DNA of 64,000 bases from Roseovarius confluentis (GTDB lineage: Bacteria; Pseudomonadota; Alphaproteobacteria; Rhodobacterales; Rhodobacteraceae): contig NZ_PPFE01000001.1 in the NCBI RefSeq assembly GCF_002917925.1, positions 1 to 64,000 of the forward strand, in the 5' to 3' direction. A program made the position numbers and the translations under genes. Under the pieces are notes generated by a model. The model made no database searches and was not told the origin of the DNA. It was given only the letters and a program-made list of their open reading frames with translations. Below, piece by piece: positions 1-8,199 of this stretch (position 1 is its first letter; each line of letters starts with the position of its first letter).

Positions 1-1
1 C

Positions 2-112
2 GGTCCAACCCCCGAACCCACCGCGGCGGAACTGGCGGCGCTGAGGGCGCTGGATCCCGATGGCACATTCGAAGCGGATGCCGCGGTCCGAATGCCGGAG
101 CTGGCCGCATGA
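2..112 (+). CDS. C-terminal end of an unidentified protein (cut by window edge)
   Basis: An open frame enters from the left edge and ends at TGA 110-112. Its last 36 codons give an Ala/Glu/Pro-rich tail ending in RMPELAA. The stop overlaps the ATG of the following acyl-CoA ligase (ATGA), so the two genes are translationally coupled and probably act in one pathway. The visible part carries no motif I can assign to a family, so no function is claimed. Confidence 0.6.
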   Translation, partial: GPTPEPTAAELAALRALDPDGTFEADAAVRMPELAA

Positions 113-1593
113 GTGATTTCGTTACCGCATTCGAGCAACAGGCGCGCCTGCGCGGGGACGCGCCGGCATTGTCCGCGGACGGGCAGACGATAGGCTATAC
201 CACGCTGCACGCCAGGGTCGTGGCCCGTGCCGGGGCAATGCTGGCCTCGGGCCTTGTTCCCGGCGACCGGGTCGCCTTGTTGCAGGATCGCAGCGTGGAT
301 CTCTGCACGGACCTTCTGGCCTGTCTGCACGCCAGGCTGCCGCTGACCGTCCTGAGCAGGAGCGAGGCGCAAGGTTCGGTCGTGGCCAAGCTGGTGGACG
401 GTGGCTTTACAGGTCTGATCTGTGACGACACCAACCGGGAGGCGGCGCAGGCGCTGGCCGACGCGGCCGGATTGCGCCTCGTGACGCCGCCTGTGCCGGA
501 AGGTGCCGCCGGCGGTTACACGATTCCGGTTCCAAGCGCCGAAGAGGAAGCTCTGCTGATCTTCACCTCCGGATCGAGCGGACGCCCCAAGGCAGTTCGC
601 CTGTGTCACCGCAACATCGCGGCGAATACACGGGGGTTGTCGGAAATCACGCCGGTGGGTGGCGATGATCACTACCTGCACATGATGCCGTTAAGCCATA
701 CCAATGGCATTCTTAACCAGTTGCTGTATCCATTGATGCGCGGCGCGCGGATTACCTTGCTGCCGCGCTTCACGCCGGAAGCCGCGCTGGACGCGATGGC
801 GGACCTCAAGCCCACCGTTGTCACCGGTGTACCGACGATGTTCCAAAGGTTGCTGGATCATCCGATCCCGCAAGGGGCGACGGACCGGCTGCGGATGCTT
901 CGATGCGGCTCGGCGCCGCTTGCGGTCGAGACACAGGACCGGATCGAAGCGCATCTGGGCTGCCAGGTGCTGGTGAGCTATGGACAGACGGAGTTTACCT
1001 GCACATCGACCGCCAATCCGCCGGGGGCGGCCCGGCGCGGCTCTGTCGGACGCGCGATTCCCGGTGCCGAGGTGGCAATTCTCGAACCTGGTGGGGACAC
1101 GCCCTTGCCGAACGGAAGCCGCGGCGAAGTGGCGTTCCGCGGTCCCTTGTCCGCCCTTGGCTATGTCGGCCATCCGCCGTTCGACCCGGAGGGCTGGGTC
1201 AGGTCGGGCGACCTGGGATATCTCGACGAAGACGGGTATCTTTTCCTGACCGGCCGCCTGAAGGAGATCATCATACGCGGTGGTGAAAACCTGGCGCCCG
1301 CAAGCATCGAGGATGTGTTGCTCACAAGTCCGGGCATACGGGCGGCCTGCGTGGTGCCCGCGCCACATGCTGATCTCGGTGAAGTGCCGTTCGCCTTCGT
1401 GGAAGGCACGGGGCAGATCGAGGCGCTCGACGAATTGAACCGAAAGATCCGGGACGCACTTGGTCGCGCCCATTGTCTTGCCGGGATCGAACGCGTGGAC
1501 CGCCTGCCGGAAAACCATGTCGGAAAGATTGACCGCAAACGGCTGACGGCGGAGCTGTCGCAACGCATGTCCCCGGCTCTGACCGGCGGCTGA
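109..1593 (+). CDS. AMP-forming acyl-CoA synthetase/ligase
   Basis: A 494-residue member of the ANL (acyl-adenylate-forming) superfamily that activates a carboxylate with ATP and CoA. The P-loop-like motif IFTSGSSGRPKAV is near residue 150, the A5 segment VSYGQTEF near 290, the A7 segment WVRSGDLGYLDEDGYLFLTGR near 370, and the C-terminal catalytic Lys lies in NHVGKIDRKRL near 475. Length is normal. The start overlaps the upstream stop. The substrate cannot be read from sequence. The neighbours, a YeiE-like regulator and a sulfate/sulfite exporter, make a sulfonated acid such as sulfoacetate a possible but unproven substrate; oxalate or a short fatty acid is equally open. Confidence 0.9.
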   Translation: MSDFVTAFEQQARLRGDAPALSADGQTIGYTTLHARVVARAGAMLASGLVPGDRVALLQDRSVDLCTDLLACLHARLPLTVLSRSEAQGSVVAKLVDGGFTGLICDDTNREAAQALADAAGLRLVTPPVPEGAAGGYTIPVPSAEEEALLIFTSGSSGRPKAVRLCHRNIAANTRGLSEITPVGGDDHYLHMMPLSHTNGILNQLLYPLMRGARITLLPRFTPEAALDAMADLKPTVVTGVPTMFQRLLDHPIPQGATDRLRMLRCGSAPLAVETQDRIEAHLGCQVLVSYGQTEFTCTSTANPPGAARRGSVGRAIPGAEVAILEPGGDTPLPNGSRGEVAFRGPLSALGYVGHPPFDPEGWVRSGDLGYLDEDGYLFLTGRLKEIIIRGGENLAPASIEDVLLTSPGIRAACVVPAPHADLGEVPFAFVEGTGQIEALDELNRKIRDALGRAHCLAGIERVDRLPENHVGKIDRKRLTAELSQRMSPALTGG

Positions 1594-1631
1594 GGCCGGT
1601 CGGTCCGGCCATCGGAGGGGTGGGGTTCGGC

Positions 1632-2519
1632 TCAGCCCGCGTCGATCAGGGCCATAAGCGCTTCGACTGCCCGGGTGCGATGCCGTTCCGGATGCGACAG
1701 CACGGTAAACGGACGCTCCGGGCGCGGCGCCCAGGTCACGCGGCGCTGGTGGACTGCACCGTCTTCCGCCAGCGCGTCGACGACGCGTCGTGACACCATG
1801 GACACGCAGTCGCTGCCCGCCACTGCCGACAGGACCGCTTCGTTCGACGGGATCTCCAGCAGGACCGCAAGGTCATCCCGGCTCAGCCCCAACTGGGCCA
1901 GGTGAACTTCGACCTCGGCGCGTGTGCCCGAGCCTTCCTCCCGCATCACCCAGTCGAGCTTGCGATAGGCTTGGGCTGACATCGCGCTGCGGGCTGCGGG
2001 ATGTCCGCGCCGCATGACCAGCACGAGTTCGTCGCGCGCCACAACCCGTGTACGAAGATCGCCAAGCACGACCTCGCCTTCGACGAAACCCAGGTCGGCA
2101 GCGCCGTCGGCCACGGCCCTGGCAACGCTTGAGGTGTTGCCCACGCCAAGCCGGACGGAGAGGTCGGGGTGTGCCTGCCTGAGGCGTACCAGAACCGGGG
2201 GCAGGACATAGGTCGCCACCGTCTGGCTTGCCTCGATCCGCAATCGCCCCCTCGGCCGCGCCGAAAGATCATCGAGGATCAGTTCCGCGGTCTCTGCCTG
2301 GTTCAGAACGCTTTTGGCCGCGGGCACGAACCTGTGGCCTGCTTCGGTGAGGGTGATGCCGCGCCCGACCCGGTCGAAAAGCTGCACTCCATGAGTGCTC
2401 TCCAGTGCGCGCAGGGCGGCCGACACGGCGGATTGCGTCATCTTCAGCGCCTCTGCCGCACGGGTGACATGGGCGCGTTCGGCGACTTCAAGAAATATGC
2501 GGAGCTGGTCTAGCGTCAA
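1632..2519 (-). CDS. LysR-family transcriptional regulator, YeiE-like
   Basis: A 295-residue LysR regulator. The N-terminal winged helix-turn-helix includes AEALKMTQSAVSAALRALE (about residues 20-40), followed by a periplasmic-binding-like effector domain. The segments VLPPVLVRLRQAHPDLSV, GNTSSVARAV and MREEGSGTRAEVE resemble E. coli YeiE, which sits beside yeiH and has been reported to respond to sulfite. The start is TTG at 2517-2519; an in-frame TGA directly precedes it and no ATG alternative keeps the DNA-binding helix. It is divergent from the YeiH-type exporter across about 96 AT-rich bases and probably controls it. The YeiE match is from memory of the family, not a search. Confidence 0.9.
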   Translation of the reverse strand: MTLDQLRIFLEVAERAHVTRAAEALKMTQSAVSAALRALESTHGVQLFDRVGRGITLTEAGHRFVPAAKSVLNQAETAELILDDLSARPRGRLRIEASQTVATYVLPPVLVRLRQAHPDLSVRLGVGNTSSVARAVADGAADLGFVEGEVVLGDLRTRVVARDELVLVMRRGHPAARSAMSAQAYRKLDWVMREEGSGTRAEVEVHLAQLGLSRDDLAVLLEIPSNEAVLSAVAGSDCVSMVSRRVVDALAEDGAVHQRRVTWAPRPERPFTVLSHPERHRTRAVEALMALIDAG

Positions 2520-2615
2520 TCATCAATCCAATCGATTATTACGTTCGATATTAGTTAATTTTATGAACATTTCAATTGGGGCATTTTGCAGGTGCAGAAA
2601 CCGAGGACCTAAGCC
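2520..2615. promoter_or_regulatory. Divergent promoter region between the LysR gene and the exporter
   Basis: This 96-base gap is strikingly AT-rich against its surroundings. It holds ATCGAT within CAATCGATTA and the short inverted repeat ATTA-GT-TAAT at about 2550-2559. LysR proteins usually bind such dyads between divergent genes, so this is the expected operator. GAGG lies about ten bases before the exporter ATG. Confidence 0.5.
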
Positions 2616-3647
2616 ATGCAAACCCTGAGCCAACGCGCACACCCCGGTGTGCTTCAAGACCTCTATGCGCACCTGCCCGGATTGGCACTGGTCATGGCCA
2701 TCACCGCCATCGCCACGCTTGTCCAGAGGGCGACCGGTCTGGCAGCGCTCAGCCCGCTGGTCGTTGCACTGCTGCTCGGAATCGGCTGGCGTGTCGCCGT
2801 GGGCAGCCCGCCGTTGCTGCAACCCGGTATCCGCTTTGCCCTCAAGCCTGTCCTGCGCACTGCAATCGTATTGCTGGGGCTTCAGGTCACGGTCGGAGAG
2901 GTGTCTACCCTGGGCTTGCGGGGTGTTGTCGCCGTCACGACGACCCTGGCCGGGACGTTTGCATTCACGTGCCTGCTTGGCCGTCTGCTGGGCGTGGAAA
3001 GCCGGCTGGTACAGTTGATCGCTGCGGGGACGTCCGTGTGCGGTGCCTCTGCGGTTCTGGCGTGCGACACGGTGACACGAGGATCGGACGAAGATGTCGC
3101 CTATGCCATCGCCTGCGTTACGCTGTTCGGGACGAGCGCGATGCTGCTTGGGCCGATGGCGGCTCACATGCTGGAGCTGTCGCCTGAAACCTACGGATTC
3201 TGGGCGGGTGCGACGGTCCACGAGGTGGCCCAGGTCGTGGGCGCGGCCTTTGCAATGGGCGAAGAGGCCGGCCACGTCGGTACCGTGACCAAGCTGACAC
3301 GGGTCTTGCTGCTTGCGCCTTTGATCCTGACGCTGGGTGTCCTGCAGTTCCGCCAGGGCGGGCAGCAGGCCTCTGGCTCGAAGCTTACGATTGTGCCGTG
3401 GTTCGTGCTCGGGTTCGTGATGCTCATGGGGGTCAATTCGCTGGTGAGCCTGCCGGACCGGCTGCATGACGCCACGGTGACGCTGACGGCGTTGATGCTG
3501 ACGGCGGCACTGGCGGCGATGGGGCTGGAGACCGATTTGAAACGATTGCGGCAGAAGGGCCTGCGTCCGTTGATCCTGGGTGGGTCGGCGTGGATCTTCA
3601 TCGCGACCCTGGGACTGGGCTTGGCGCTTTGGGCAACGACAGGATAG
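2616..3647 (+). CDS. YeiH-family (UPF0324) putative sulfate/sulfite exporter
   Basis: A 343-residue polytopic inner-membrane protein with about ten hydrophobic segments. Family-typical stretches are visible: SPLVVALLLGIGW, VLRTAIVLLGLQVTVGEV, the conserved AAGTSVCGASAVLA (about residues 133-146), GFWAGATVHEVAQVVGAA and a final MGLETDLKRLRQKG. Members are annotated as putative sulfate exporters, and in several bacteria they sit beside sulfonate-degradation genes, where they would expel the sulfite or sulfate released. The LysR regulator next door is divergent and the upstream ligase may feed the same pathway. The transported anion is inferred, not shown. Confidence 0.85.
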   Translation: MQTLSQRAHPGVLQDLYAHLPGLALVMAITAIATLVQRATGLAALSPLVVALLLGIGWRVAVGSPPLLQPGIRFALKPVLRTAIVLLGLQVTVGEVSTLGLRGVVAVTTTLAGTFAFTCLLGRLLGVESRLVQLIAAGTSVCGASAVLACDTVTRGSDEDVAYAIACVTLFGTSAMLLGPMAAHMLELSPETYGFWAGATVHEVAQVVGAAFAMGEEAGHVGTVTKLTRVLLLAPLILTLGVLQFRQGGQQASGSKLTIVPWFVLGFVMLMGVNSLVSLPDRLHDATVTLTALMLTAALAAMGLETDLKRLRQKGLRPLILGGSAWIFIATLGLGLALWATTG

Positions 3648-4020
3648 CCATGCAGGATATTACTGCACGCATTCAAAGAGTTTAGCCGAGAAGGATTGCC
3701 CAATTCCCAAGTCTTCTGGCACCCACAAGAGGCCACGTAAGCGCAATGTATGTGGGAGTTGAAAGATCTAACATTCTGATTTCGTGTTCGGCGACCGTTG
3801 TGTGCGCGCCTGTGAAGAAAATCGGCTTCCTGCCCCTACAGTTTGAACAGATCAAACGGCCCTTGGCTGTCACTCACCTGACCAGCAGCTGTCTCCGATT
3901 TTGTGCGTCGAACCGGCATTCGCTGCAGATGCGAAAAGTGTGCTATTGGCGCGTCCAGCCGTAAGTCGGATGTGCTGACTGTACGCGTCGTGAGAACAGG
4001 GCTCATCGAAGCTGTTGGGT
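3648..4020. other. Intergenic stretch without a supported gene
   Basis: No frame here has a credible start and no protein family is recognisable. Around 3905-3935 the text GCATTCGCTGCAGATGCG resembles degenerate dispersed repeat remnants that I have seen between genes in Rhodobacteraceae; this is a weak impression only. I see nothing else in it. Confidence 0.4.
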
Positions 4021-4046
4021 TTCCCTCGCAGAGATCTGCGAGGGAA
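4021..4046 (-). terminator. Perfect 12-bp hairpin after the DUF4242-like remnant
   Basis: TTCCCTCGCAGA and TCTGCGAGGGAA form perfect 12-base arms separated by two bases. The hairpin lies seven bases downstream of the stop of the minus-strand DUF4242-like remnant, where a terminator would be expected. There is no clear T-run, so Rho-independent function is uncertain. Confidence 0.5.
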
Positions 4047-4052
4047 ATGCTG

Positions 4053-4235
4053 TCATACGATGGTCACCGGCTCGGGATCGTTCCGCTTCACGGCGGTGCC
4101 GCGGGCGAGCCGAATATCCTCGCTGGGCGCATTGATGCGACGCCCGTGTTCTCGGATGGCCTCTCGGTCCCGCGCTTCGTAGATGCAGACTGACCCGATG
4201 CGGCCATCTTCCTCGGTCCCAAAGATACCCGAATG
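4053..4235 (-). pseudogene. DUF4242-like protein, 3' remnant only
   Basis: Reading the minus strand upstream from the TGA at 4053-4055 gives a frame with GSVCIYEARDREAIREHGRR followed by INAPSEDIRLARGTAV. That resembles the C-terminal half of small DUF4242 (nickel-binding-like) proteins, which carry CIYEAPSPEAIREHARR-type text. The N-terminal half is missing: similarity fades at about 4235, exactly where a truncated GlxA-like gene begins on the other strand. No start codon with a ribosome binding site is present, so this is a remnant. The family call is from motif memory and could be wrong in detail; the truncation is clear if the call holds. Confidence 0.6.
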
Positions 4236-4774
4236 TGGACTGGCGGACCGACCTGTTCGTGACCGAGGATGCCGGCCTCTATTGCAGCGGTGGTGTCAAC
4301 GCCGCGAGCCACCTGAGCCTGCACCTCGTCGAGCCTCTCTGCGGTCGAACCGTTGCCATCGAGTGCTCGAAGGCACTGCTTCTCGACATGCCGCGGCCCA
4401 GCCAGTCCGGCTATGCCCTGCTGCCACTGGCGCGACGGCACGACGACGAAAAGATCCGGGATGCCGAACATCACCTCTCCGAACATTTCGCCCGCGACGT
4501 TCGTGTGGAGGAACTCGCCGAACGCGCAAGCATGAGCCGCCGCAACCTCGTGCGCCGGTTCAAGGCGGCCACCGGCCACAGGCCCGGTGTCTACCAGCAG
4601 ATGCTGCGCGTCAACGCCGCGCGAAAGAGGCTCGAGGACGGCGCACCATCGATCCAGCAGGTCGGACTCACTGTGGGTTACGAGGATGTCGCCTTTTTCC
4701 GCCGCATCTTCAAACGCCATTGTGGCGTCACACCGTCGGCCTATCGTGATCGTTTCAGCCCGAGCAGGACGTAG
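4223..4774 (+). pseudogene. GlxA-type AraC-family regulator, 5'-truncated
   Basis: The frame has the end of a DJ-1/PfpI-like domain (LFVTEDAGLYCSGGVNAASH) and a complete AraC DNA-binding domain with two helix-turn-helix units (VEELAERASMSRRNLVRRFK and VGLTVGYEDVAFFRRIFK, ending GVTPSAYRDRF). GlxA-type regulators are usually about 310-330 residues; here only about 180 remain and roughly the first 140-150 are missing. The longest open frame could start at GTG 4235, without a Shine-Dalgarno. Homology stops where the opposite-strand DUF4242-like remnant also stops, pointing to one deletion that removed both 5' ends. A shortened DNA-binding protein might still be made, but I regard it as a pseudogene. 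Confidence 0.75.
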
Positions 4775-4797
4775 ACCCGCCACCAAGGCGCGCGACG

Positions 4798-4822
4798 CGG
4801 GCTCCGTCCGGGGAGGAGCCCG
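4798..4822. terminator. Hairpin between convergent genes
   Basis: CGGGCTCC (4798-4805) and GGAGCCCG (4815-4822) pair as an 8-bp stem with a nine-base loop, followed on the plus strand by TGCTTTATCTT. The position between the plus-strand AraC remnant and the minus-strand cupin gene fits a terminator serving either side. Confidence 0.5.
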
Positions 4823-4860
4823 TGCTTTATCTTGTCCTGTGGCCGGGCCTCCGGGGTGCG

Positions 4861-5226
4861 TTACGGATGCGCGCCGGACGCTTCGAACAGGATCATCTCG
4901 ACGCGCTCGTCACCGTCGACATAGGCATCGTGACCTGGCGGGATCTCGAAGAAATCGCCCTTGGTGATCGGCGTTTCCGCGCCGCTCTCGACCATGCGAA
5001 CCACGAGCCGGCTGGACATGCAGTAGCCGGTGTGGTGCATCGGGCATGTGTCCGGATGACCGAGAAGCGGTTTCTCGTCCGCCTCCCAGGTCCAGCCGGG
5101 TTCGAACACGGCGTGCATGCCGGTCGACCCCTGTGATGTCTTCACGATGTCGATGCCGCCGCGGTCCTTCATGTCGAGCCGATCGTCAGGGCGCTCGAAG
5201 CGGTGGGTTTCGATGGTGTTCGTCAT
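4861..5226 (-). CDS. Cupin-domain protein
   Basis: A 121-residue single-domain cupin. The C-terminal half reads ETPITKGDFFEIPPGHDAYV, the usual G(D)xxxxPxGxxHxxxN-like second cupin motif, and the N-terminal half has the paired HPDTCPMHHTGY segment, where the His residues may bind a metal. There is no signal peptide, so it is probably cytoplasmic. It is last in a minus-strand set with a truncated haemoglobin and a tautomerase, all facing an HxlR regulator, which suggests a small detoxification or redox-stress unit. The exact substrate or ligand is unknown. Confidence 0.8.
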   Translation of the reverse strand: MTNTIETHRFERPDDRLDMKDRGGIDIVKTSQGSTGMHAVFEPGWTWEADEKPLLGHPDTCPMHHTGYCMSSRLVVRMVESGAETPITKGDFFEIPPGHDAYVDGDERVEMILFEASGAHP

Positions 5227-5271
5227 GTTTGTCTTGCCTTTCGTCGGCCCGGTTCGTGGGAACCGGGCCCC

Positions 5272-5673
5272 TCATACGTGAATGATGTCCGATTTCAGGG
5301 ACTGTAGGATGTCCCTGACCTCGCGGCGCGTAGGCGCGTCGTAGTTCAAGGCCTCCATCGTCCCGAGAATGTCGTCGCAAGCGGCATCGTATTCCGCTGC
5401 TTCGATCTCCATGCCGCGATGGGCGTCGGCCATGCTGCGGCCCTGGTAGTCGCCCGGCCCGCCGCTGCCCACGGCGAAGAAATCGCAGGTGTGCTGCTTG
5501 ATCTCCTCGACCCGCTCGGGCTGGTCCGCGTAGGGCGCAAACCGCTGTCCTATCAGTGGGTTGTCCATATGGGCCGCGACCGCCCCGTCGACGATCCGGC
5601 GGATGCCGGCGCCGCTTCCAAGGCGCTCATACAGCGTTACGGTCAGCAAGTCCTCTGGCACTTGGCGGGTCAT
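5272..5673 (-). CDS. Group 1 truncated haemoglobin
   Basis: A 133-residue 2-on-2 globin. LYERLGSGAGIRRIVDGAVA covers helices A/B, FFAVGSGGPGDYQGRSM the GG-rich EF turn, and ADAHRGMEI carries the likely haem-ligating proximal His. Truncated globins bind O2 or NO and often take part in NO or peroxide detoxification. The start at 5673 is preferred because AGGAGGAG lies just upstream; a start 15 bases earlier lacks one. It sits between the tautomerase and cupin genes, probably in the same transcript. Confidence 0.85.
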   Translation of the reverse strand: MTRQVPEDLLTVTLYERLGSGAGIRRIVDGAVAAHMDNPLIGQRFAPYADQPERVEEIKQHTCDFFAVGSGGPGDYQGRSMADAHRGMEIEAAEYDAACDDILGTMEALNYDAPTRREVRDILQSLKSDIIHV

Positions 5674-5706
5674 GGCTCCTCCTTTCAAATGTGCTTGGTA
5701 AATTGC

Positions 5707-5928
5707 TCAGGCCGGCTCGGACGGCGCAGCCCTGACGTCCTTGGCGGTCATCGGCTTGCCGCCTATGGCCCATTCGCCGCTGGCGATTTCGTGCACCCGG
5801 ACCCATGTGACGCCGCGCATGGCCTCGCCTTCGACGCCGACCATCGCTTCGGTCACGTCGCGGATCATCCGCTGTTTCTGGTCTTCATCGAAGACACCTT
5901 CGATCAGTTCGATATCGACAAGGGGCAT
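5707..5928 (-). CDS. 4-oxalocrotonate tautomerase family protein
   Basis: A 73-residue protein beginning MPLVDIELIEGVF. Removal of Met would expose Pro1, the catalytic base of the tautomerase superfamily. Later segments QRMIRDVTEAMVGVEGEAM and VTWVRVHEI fit the beta-alpha-beta fold, and the length is typical of the small, oligomer-forming members. GGAGA lies six bases before the ATG. It is the first gene of the minus-strand set divergent from the HxlR regulator. The natural keto-enol substrate cannot be deduced. Confidence 0.85.
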   Translation of the reverse strand: MPLVDIELIEGVFDEDQKQRMIRDVTEAMVGVEGEAMRGVTWVRVHEIASGEWAIGGKPMTAKDVRAAPSEPA

Positions 5929-6013
5929 AACCGTTCTCCTTTCGTGTCAGTCAGTTCTCGTTCTGCCGGTGCCAATCGGCATGAGCGCAAAATGCCAGTC
6001 AGCCTCACCATCG

Positions 6014-6060
6014 CGCCAGTTCACGAACTGAATCGCCCCGGTACAGAGTCTGAACTGGCG
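6014..6060. promoter_or_regulatory. Inverted-repeat operator candidate for the HxlR regulator
   Basis: CAGTTC (6017-6022) and GAACTG (6025-6030) are perfect inverted halves two bases apart. In addition CGCCAGTTCA (6014-6023) recurs inverted as TGAACTGGCG (6051-6060). A further CAGTTC lies at 5952-5957. The sites are in the 186-base gap between the divergent tautomerase and HxlR genes, the place where an HxlR dimer normally binds. Confidence 0.55.
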
Positions 6061-6114
6061 GGCTCGGGGGGGAATCAGTCATGGTACGGACCCGAGAACC
6101 AAGGGAGGGTTGTC

Positions 6115-6813
6115 ATGACCAATGCGAGCTATAAGCAATTCTGCCCGGTCGCGATGGCGGCCGAAGTGCTGTGCACCCGCTGGACGGTTGTCCTCTTGCG
6201 CGAGCTGGTCGCCGGATCGACCCGGTTCAACGAGTTGCGGCGCGGCGTCCCGCGGATGTCGCCGGCGCTGTTGTCGAAGCGCCTGAGCGAGCTGGAAGCG
6301 GCAGGTGTCGTGGAGCGCACGCGGCTGACCGATCCGCCAGACGTGGAGGCCTACCGGCTGACGCAGGCCGGGCAGGACCTGCAGCCGGTGATCGAGGCCA
6401 TCGGCATGTGGGGTCAGAAATGGGTCGAGACCGAGCCATCGCTGGAGAATCTCGATCCCGAACTTCTGATGTGGGACATGCGCCGCAACCTCGACACGAC
6501 GCCTGTGCCGAACCAGCGCGTGGTGATCGAGTTAATCTATCCTGAACTGCCCGAGTCTCAGCGCAGGTGGTGGCTGATCGTCGAGCCGGACCGGACCGTG
6601 GACTTGTGCCATATCGACCCTGGTTTCGACGTGGATCTCTATGTGACCGTCGATCTGCGCACGATGACGGAAATCTGGATGGGCCTTCGGTCGGTGACAG
6701 ATGCCGTCGACCGCGACGCGCTGCTGCTGGTCGGATCCTCGGAGCTGATCAGCTCCATGCAGACATGGCTGGGCCTCAGCCCCTTTGCGCAGCAGGAAAA
6801 GCTGGCAAGCTGA
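6115..6813 (+). CDS. HxlR-family transcriptional regulator with C-terminal extension
   Basis: A 232-residue protein. The first ~110 residues are a winged-helix HxlR domain: FCPVAMAAEVLCTRWTVVLL, RFNELRRGVPRMSPALLSKRL and VERTRLTDPPDVEAYRLT. The remaining ~120 residues resemble the SCP2-like C-terminal domain found in long HxlR members. AGGGAGG precedes the ATG at 6115, so the much longer open frame upstream is not used. It is divergent from the tautomerase / globin / cupin set and probably represses it, responding to an electrophile or redox signal through the Cys residues near the N-terminus (Cys9, Cys19); that last point is inference. Confidence 0.9.
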   Translation: MTNASYKQFCPVAMAAEVLCTRWTVVLLRELVAGSTRFNELRRGVPRMSPALLSKRLSELEAAGVVERTRLTDPPDVEAYRLTQAGQDLQPVIEAIGMWGQKWVETEPSLENLDPELLMWDMRRNLDTTPVPNQRVVIELIYPELPESQRRWWLIVEPDRTVDLCHIDPGFDVDLYVTVDLRTMTEIWMGLRSVTDAVDRDALLLVGSSELISSMQTWLGLSPFAQQEKLAS

Positions 6814-6912
6814 TCGCGCCGCCGGAGGCTTGGGCCGCCGACTTGTCAAAGGCACGGGGCGGAACCAAGAAGCCGCGCGACCGCTTTCCGACGTCTGCAC
6901 TTTTGTGGCTTT

Positions 6913-8130
6913 CTACGGGGACAAGGCCACGAAATCCTTTTTCAGGTTTCTCAACAGCAGAAGGTAGTGATCCTTCGAGATGAACTGGTTTTCCTTCGGC
7001 TGCGTTCGCGGATACATCAGCGGCAGCAGTTCCAGGTCGGTTTCGGCGTTTCCGTCCTCGTAGGACTTGTTTTTTCCGGACCGACCGTCGGGGGCGATCC
7101 GCATACCTTCGATCCCTTCCCAACGGGTGCCTTCATGCAGGTCCGCCACGGCGGTCGTGGTGGTGTCCGGCGGAACGCCCGGCATGTGATCAAGTCCGAA
7201 TGCGTGGCCCACCTCGTGTGCGATGGCGCCGTTGTTCGCGGTACGTTTGACCCCTGTCAGAGCCTTGCTGAGGCTCATGCCGATGAAGGGCTGCGCGGCC
7301 TCGCGGGTTGGATTGTCGGCTTGGTCGATCCTCGGGGTAATCGTGACGCCCAGCAGCTTGATCCATTCATAGGGCATGAAGATCACCACCAGGTCGAAAC
7401 GCTCGTAGCTGTTGTTCGCGATGAGATGTTCCTGAACGGCATTCAGGAGTTTTGCGCGCACGATGCCGCGCTTGCTGATTTTCTCGGTCATCGCGGGCGG
7501 CTTCGCGAGGAAGTCGTTGAAGGCCCGGAGGGTGTCCATCGTGTCGGGCGAGAAGGTTTCGGCCAGCATTTCGAATTGGTAGATCTTCTCGATCTCGGCC
7601 ACGAGTTTTTCGTTGAGATCGGGGTCGGCCGGTGGGGCCGGGGTCTCGGAAAGCCGGACCGACTGAACCGGGAAAAGCTGTTCGATGTAGTCCTCGGACC
7701 GCTCGGCGGTCAGGGCCACCTCCTTTACCACGTTCTGGGGCAGGTAATCGTACCAGGGCCCGACACGGGCGAAGACGTAGCCAATGTTCAGATCCCGTTC
7801 GAGCGGATCCCAGCGGATGTTCTCGTAGCCCGAGAATATGCGCGTGACGGCGTCGCATTCGCGGATCGGCTCAACCTCGGTTCGAACAGAGGCGACCTCT
7901 TCGAATTTCGGCGTCCAGCCGAAGAAATTGACGCTGTTTTCGGCCATGCGCCGTTCCGTGGGCGAGAACATGTCGGGGCGCCGGACGGTCACATCGCGCT
8001 TTTCCGGGGCCAGCAAGGGCGCCTCGATAGACGCGCCGGGGCGGACCCGCATATGCGCGGGAAAGGACTGGACCCGCCAGCCCGTGGCGATGTCCGGGTC
8101 TGGGCGCCATTTCGGATAGGTTCGGATCAC
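6913..8130 (-). CDS. Metzincin-type zinc metallopeptidase domain (C-terminal part of an interrupted gene)
   Basis: The 405-codon frame has the zinc-binding motif HEVGHAFGLDH (about residues 305-315), matching HExxHxxGxxH, and a Met-turn in LPLMYP about 60 residues later. These features define metzincin peptidases. It lacks a signal peptide, its first possible start is GTG 8130, and no good ribosome binding site precedes it. The frame is continuous with the upstream secreted-protein ORF: only one TAG (8200-8202) and 23 sense codons intervene, and those codons (IQVVTDTPLVGGKPT) complete an Ig-like strand pattern that runs into this ORF. I take it as the catalytic half of one exported protein, inactive or recoded. 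Confidence 0.75.
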   Translation of the reverse strand: MIRTYPKWRPDPDIATGWRVQSFPAHMRVRPGASIEAPLLAPEKRDVTVRRPDMFSPTERRMAENSVNFFGWTPKFEEVASVRTEVEPIRECDAVTRIFSGYENIRWDPLERDLNIGYVFARVGPWYDYLPQNVVKEVALTAERSEDYIEQLFPVQSVRLSETPAPPADPDLNEKLVAEIEKIYQFEMLAETFSPDTMDTLRAFNDFLAKPPAMTEKISKRGIVRAKLLNAVQEHLIANNSYERFDLVVIFMPYEWIKLLGVTITPRIDQADNPTREAAQPFIGMSLSKALTGVKRTANNGAIAHEVGHAFGLDHMPGVPPDTTTTAVADLHEGTRWEGIEGMRIAPDGRSGKNKSYEDGNAETDLELLPLMYPRTQPKENQFISKDHYLLLLRNLKKDFVALSP

Positions 8131-8199
8131 CGTCGGTTTGCCACCGACAAGCGGCGTGTCGGTGACGACCTGGATGGTATCGCTCTCGATGCCTTCGGC

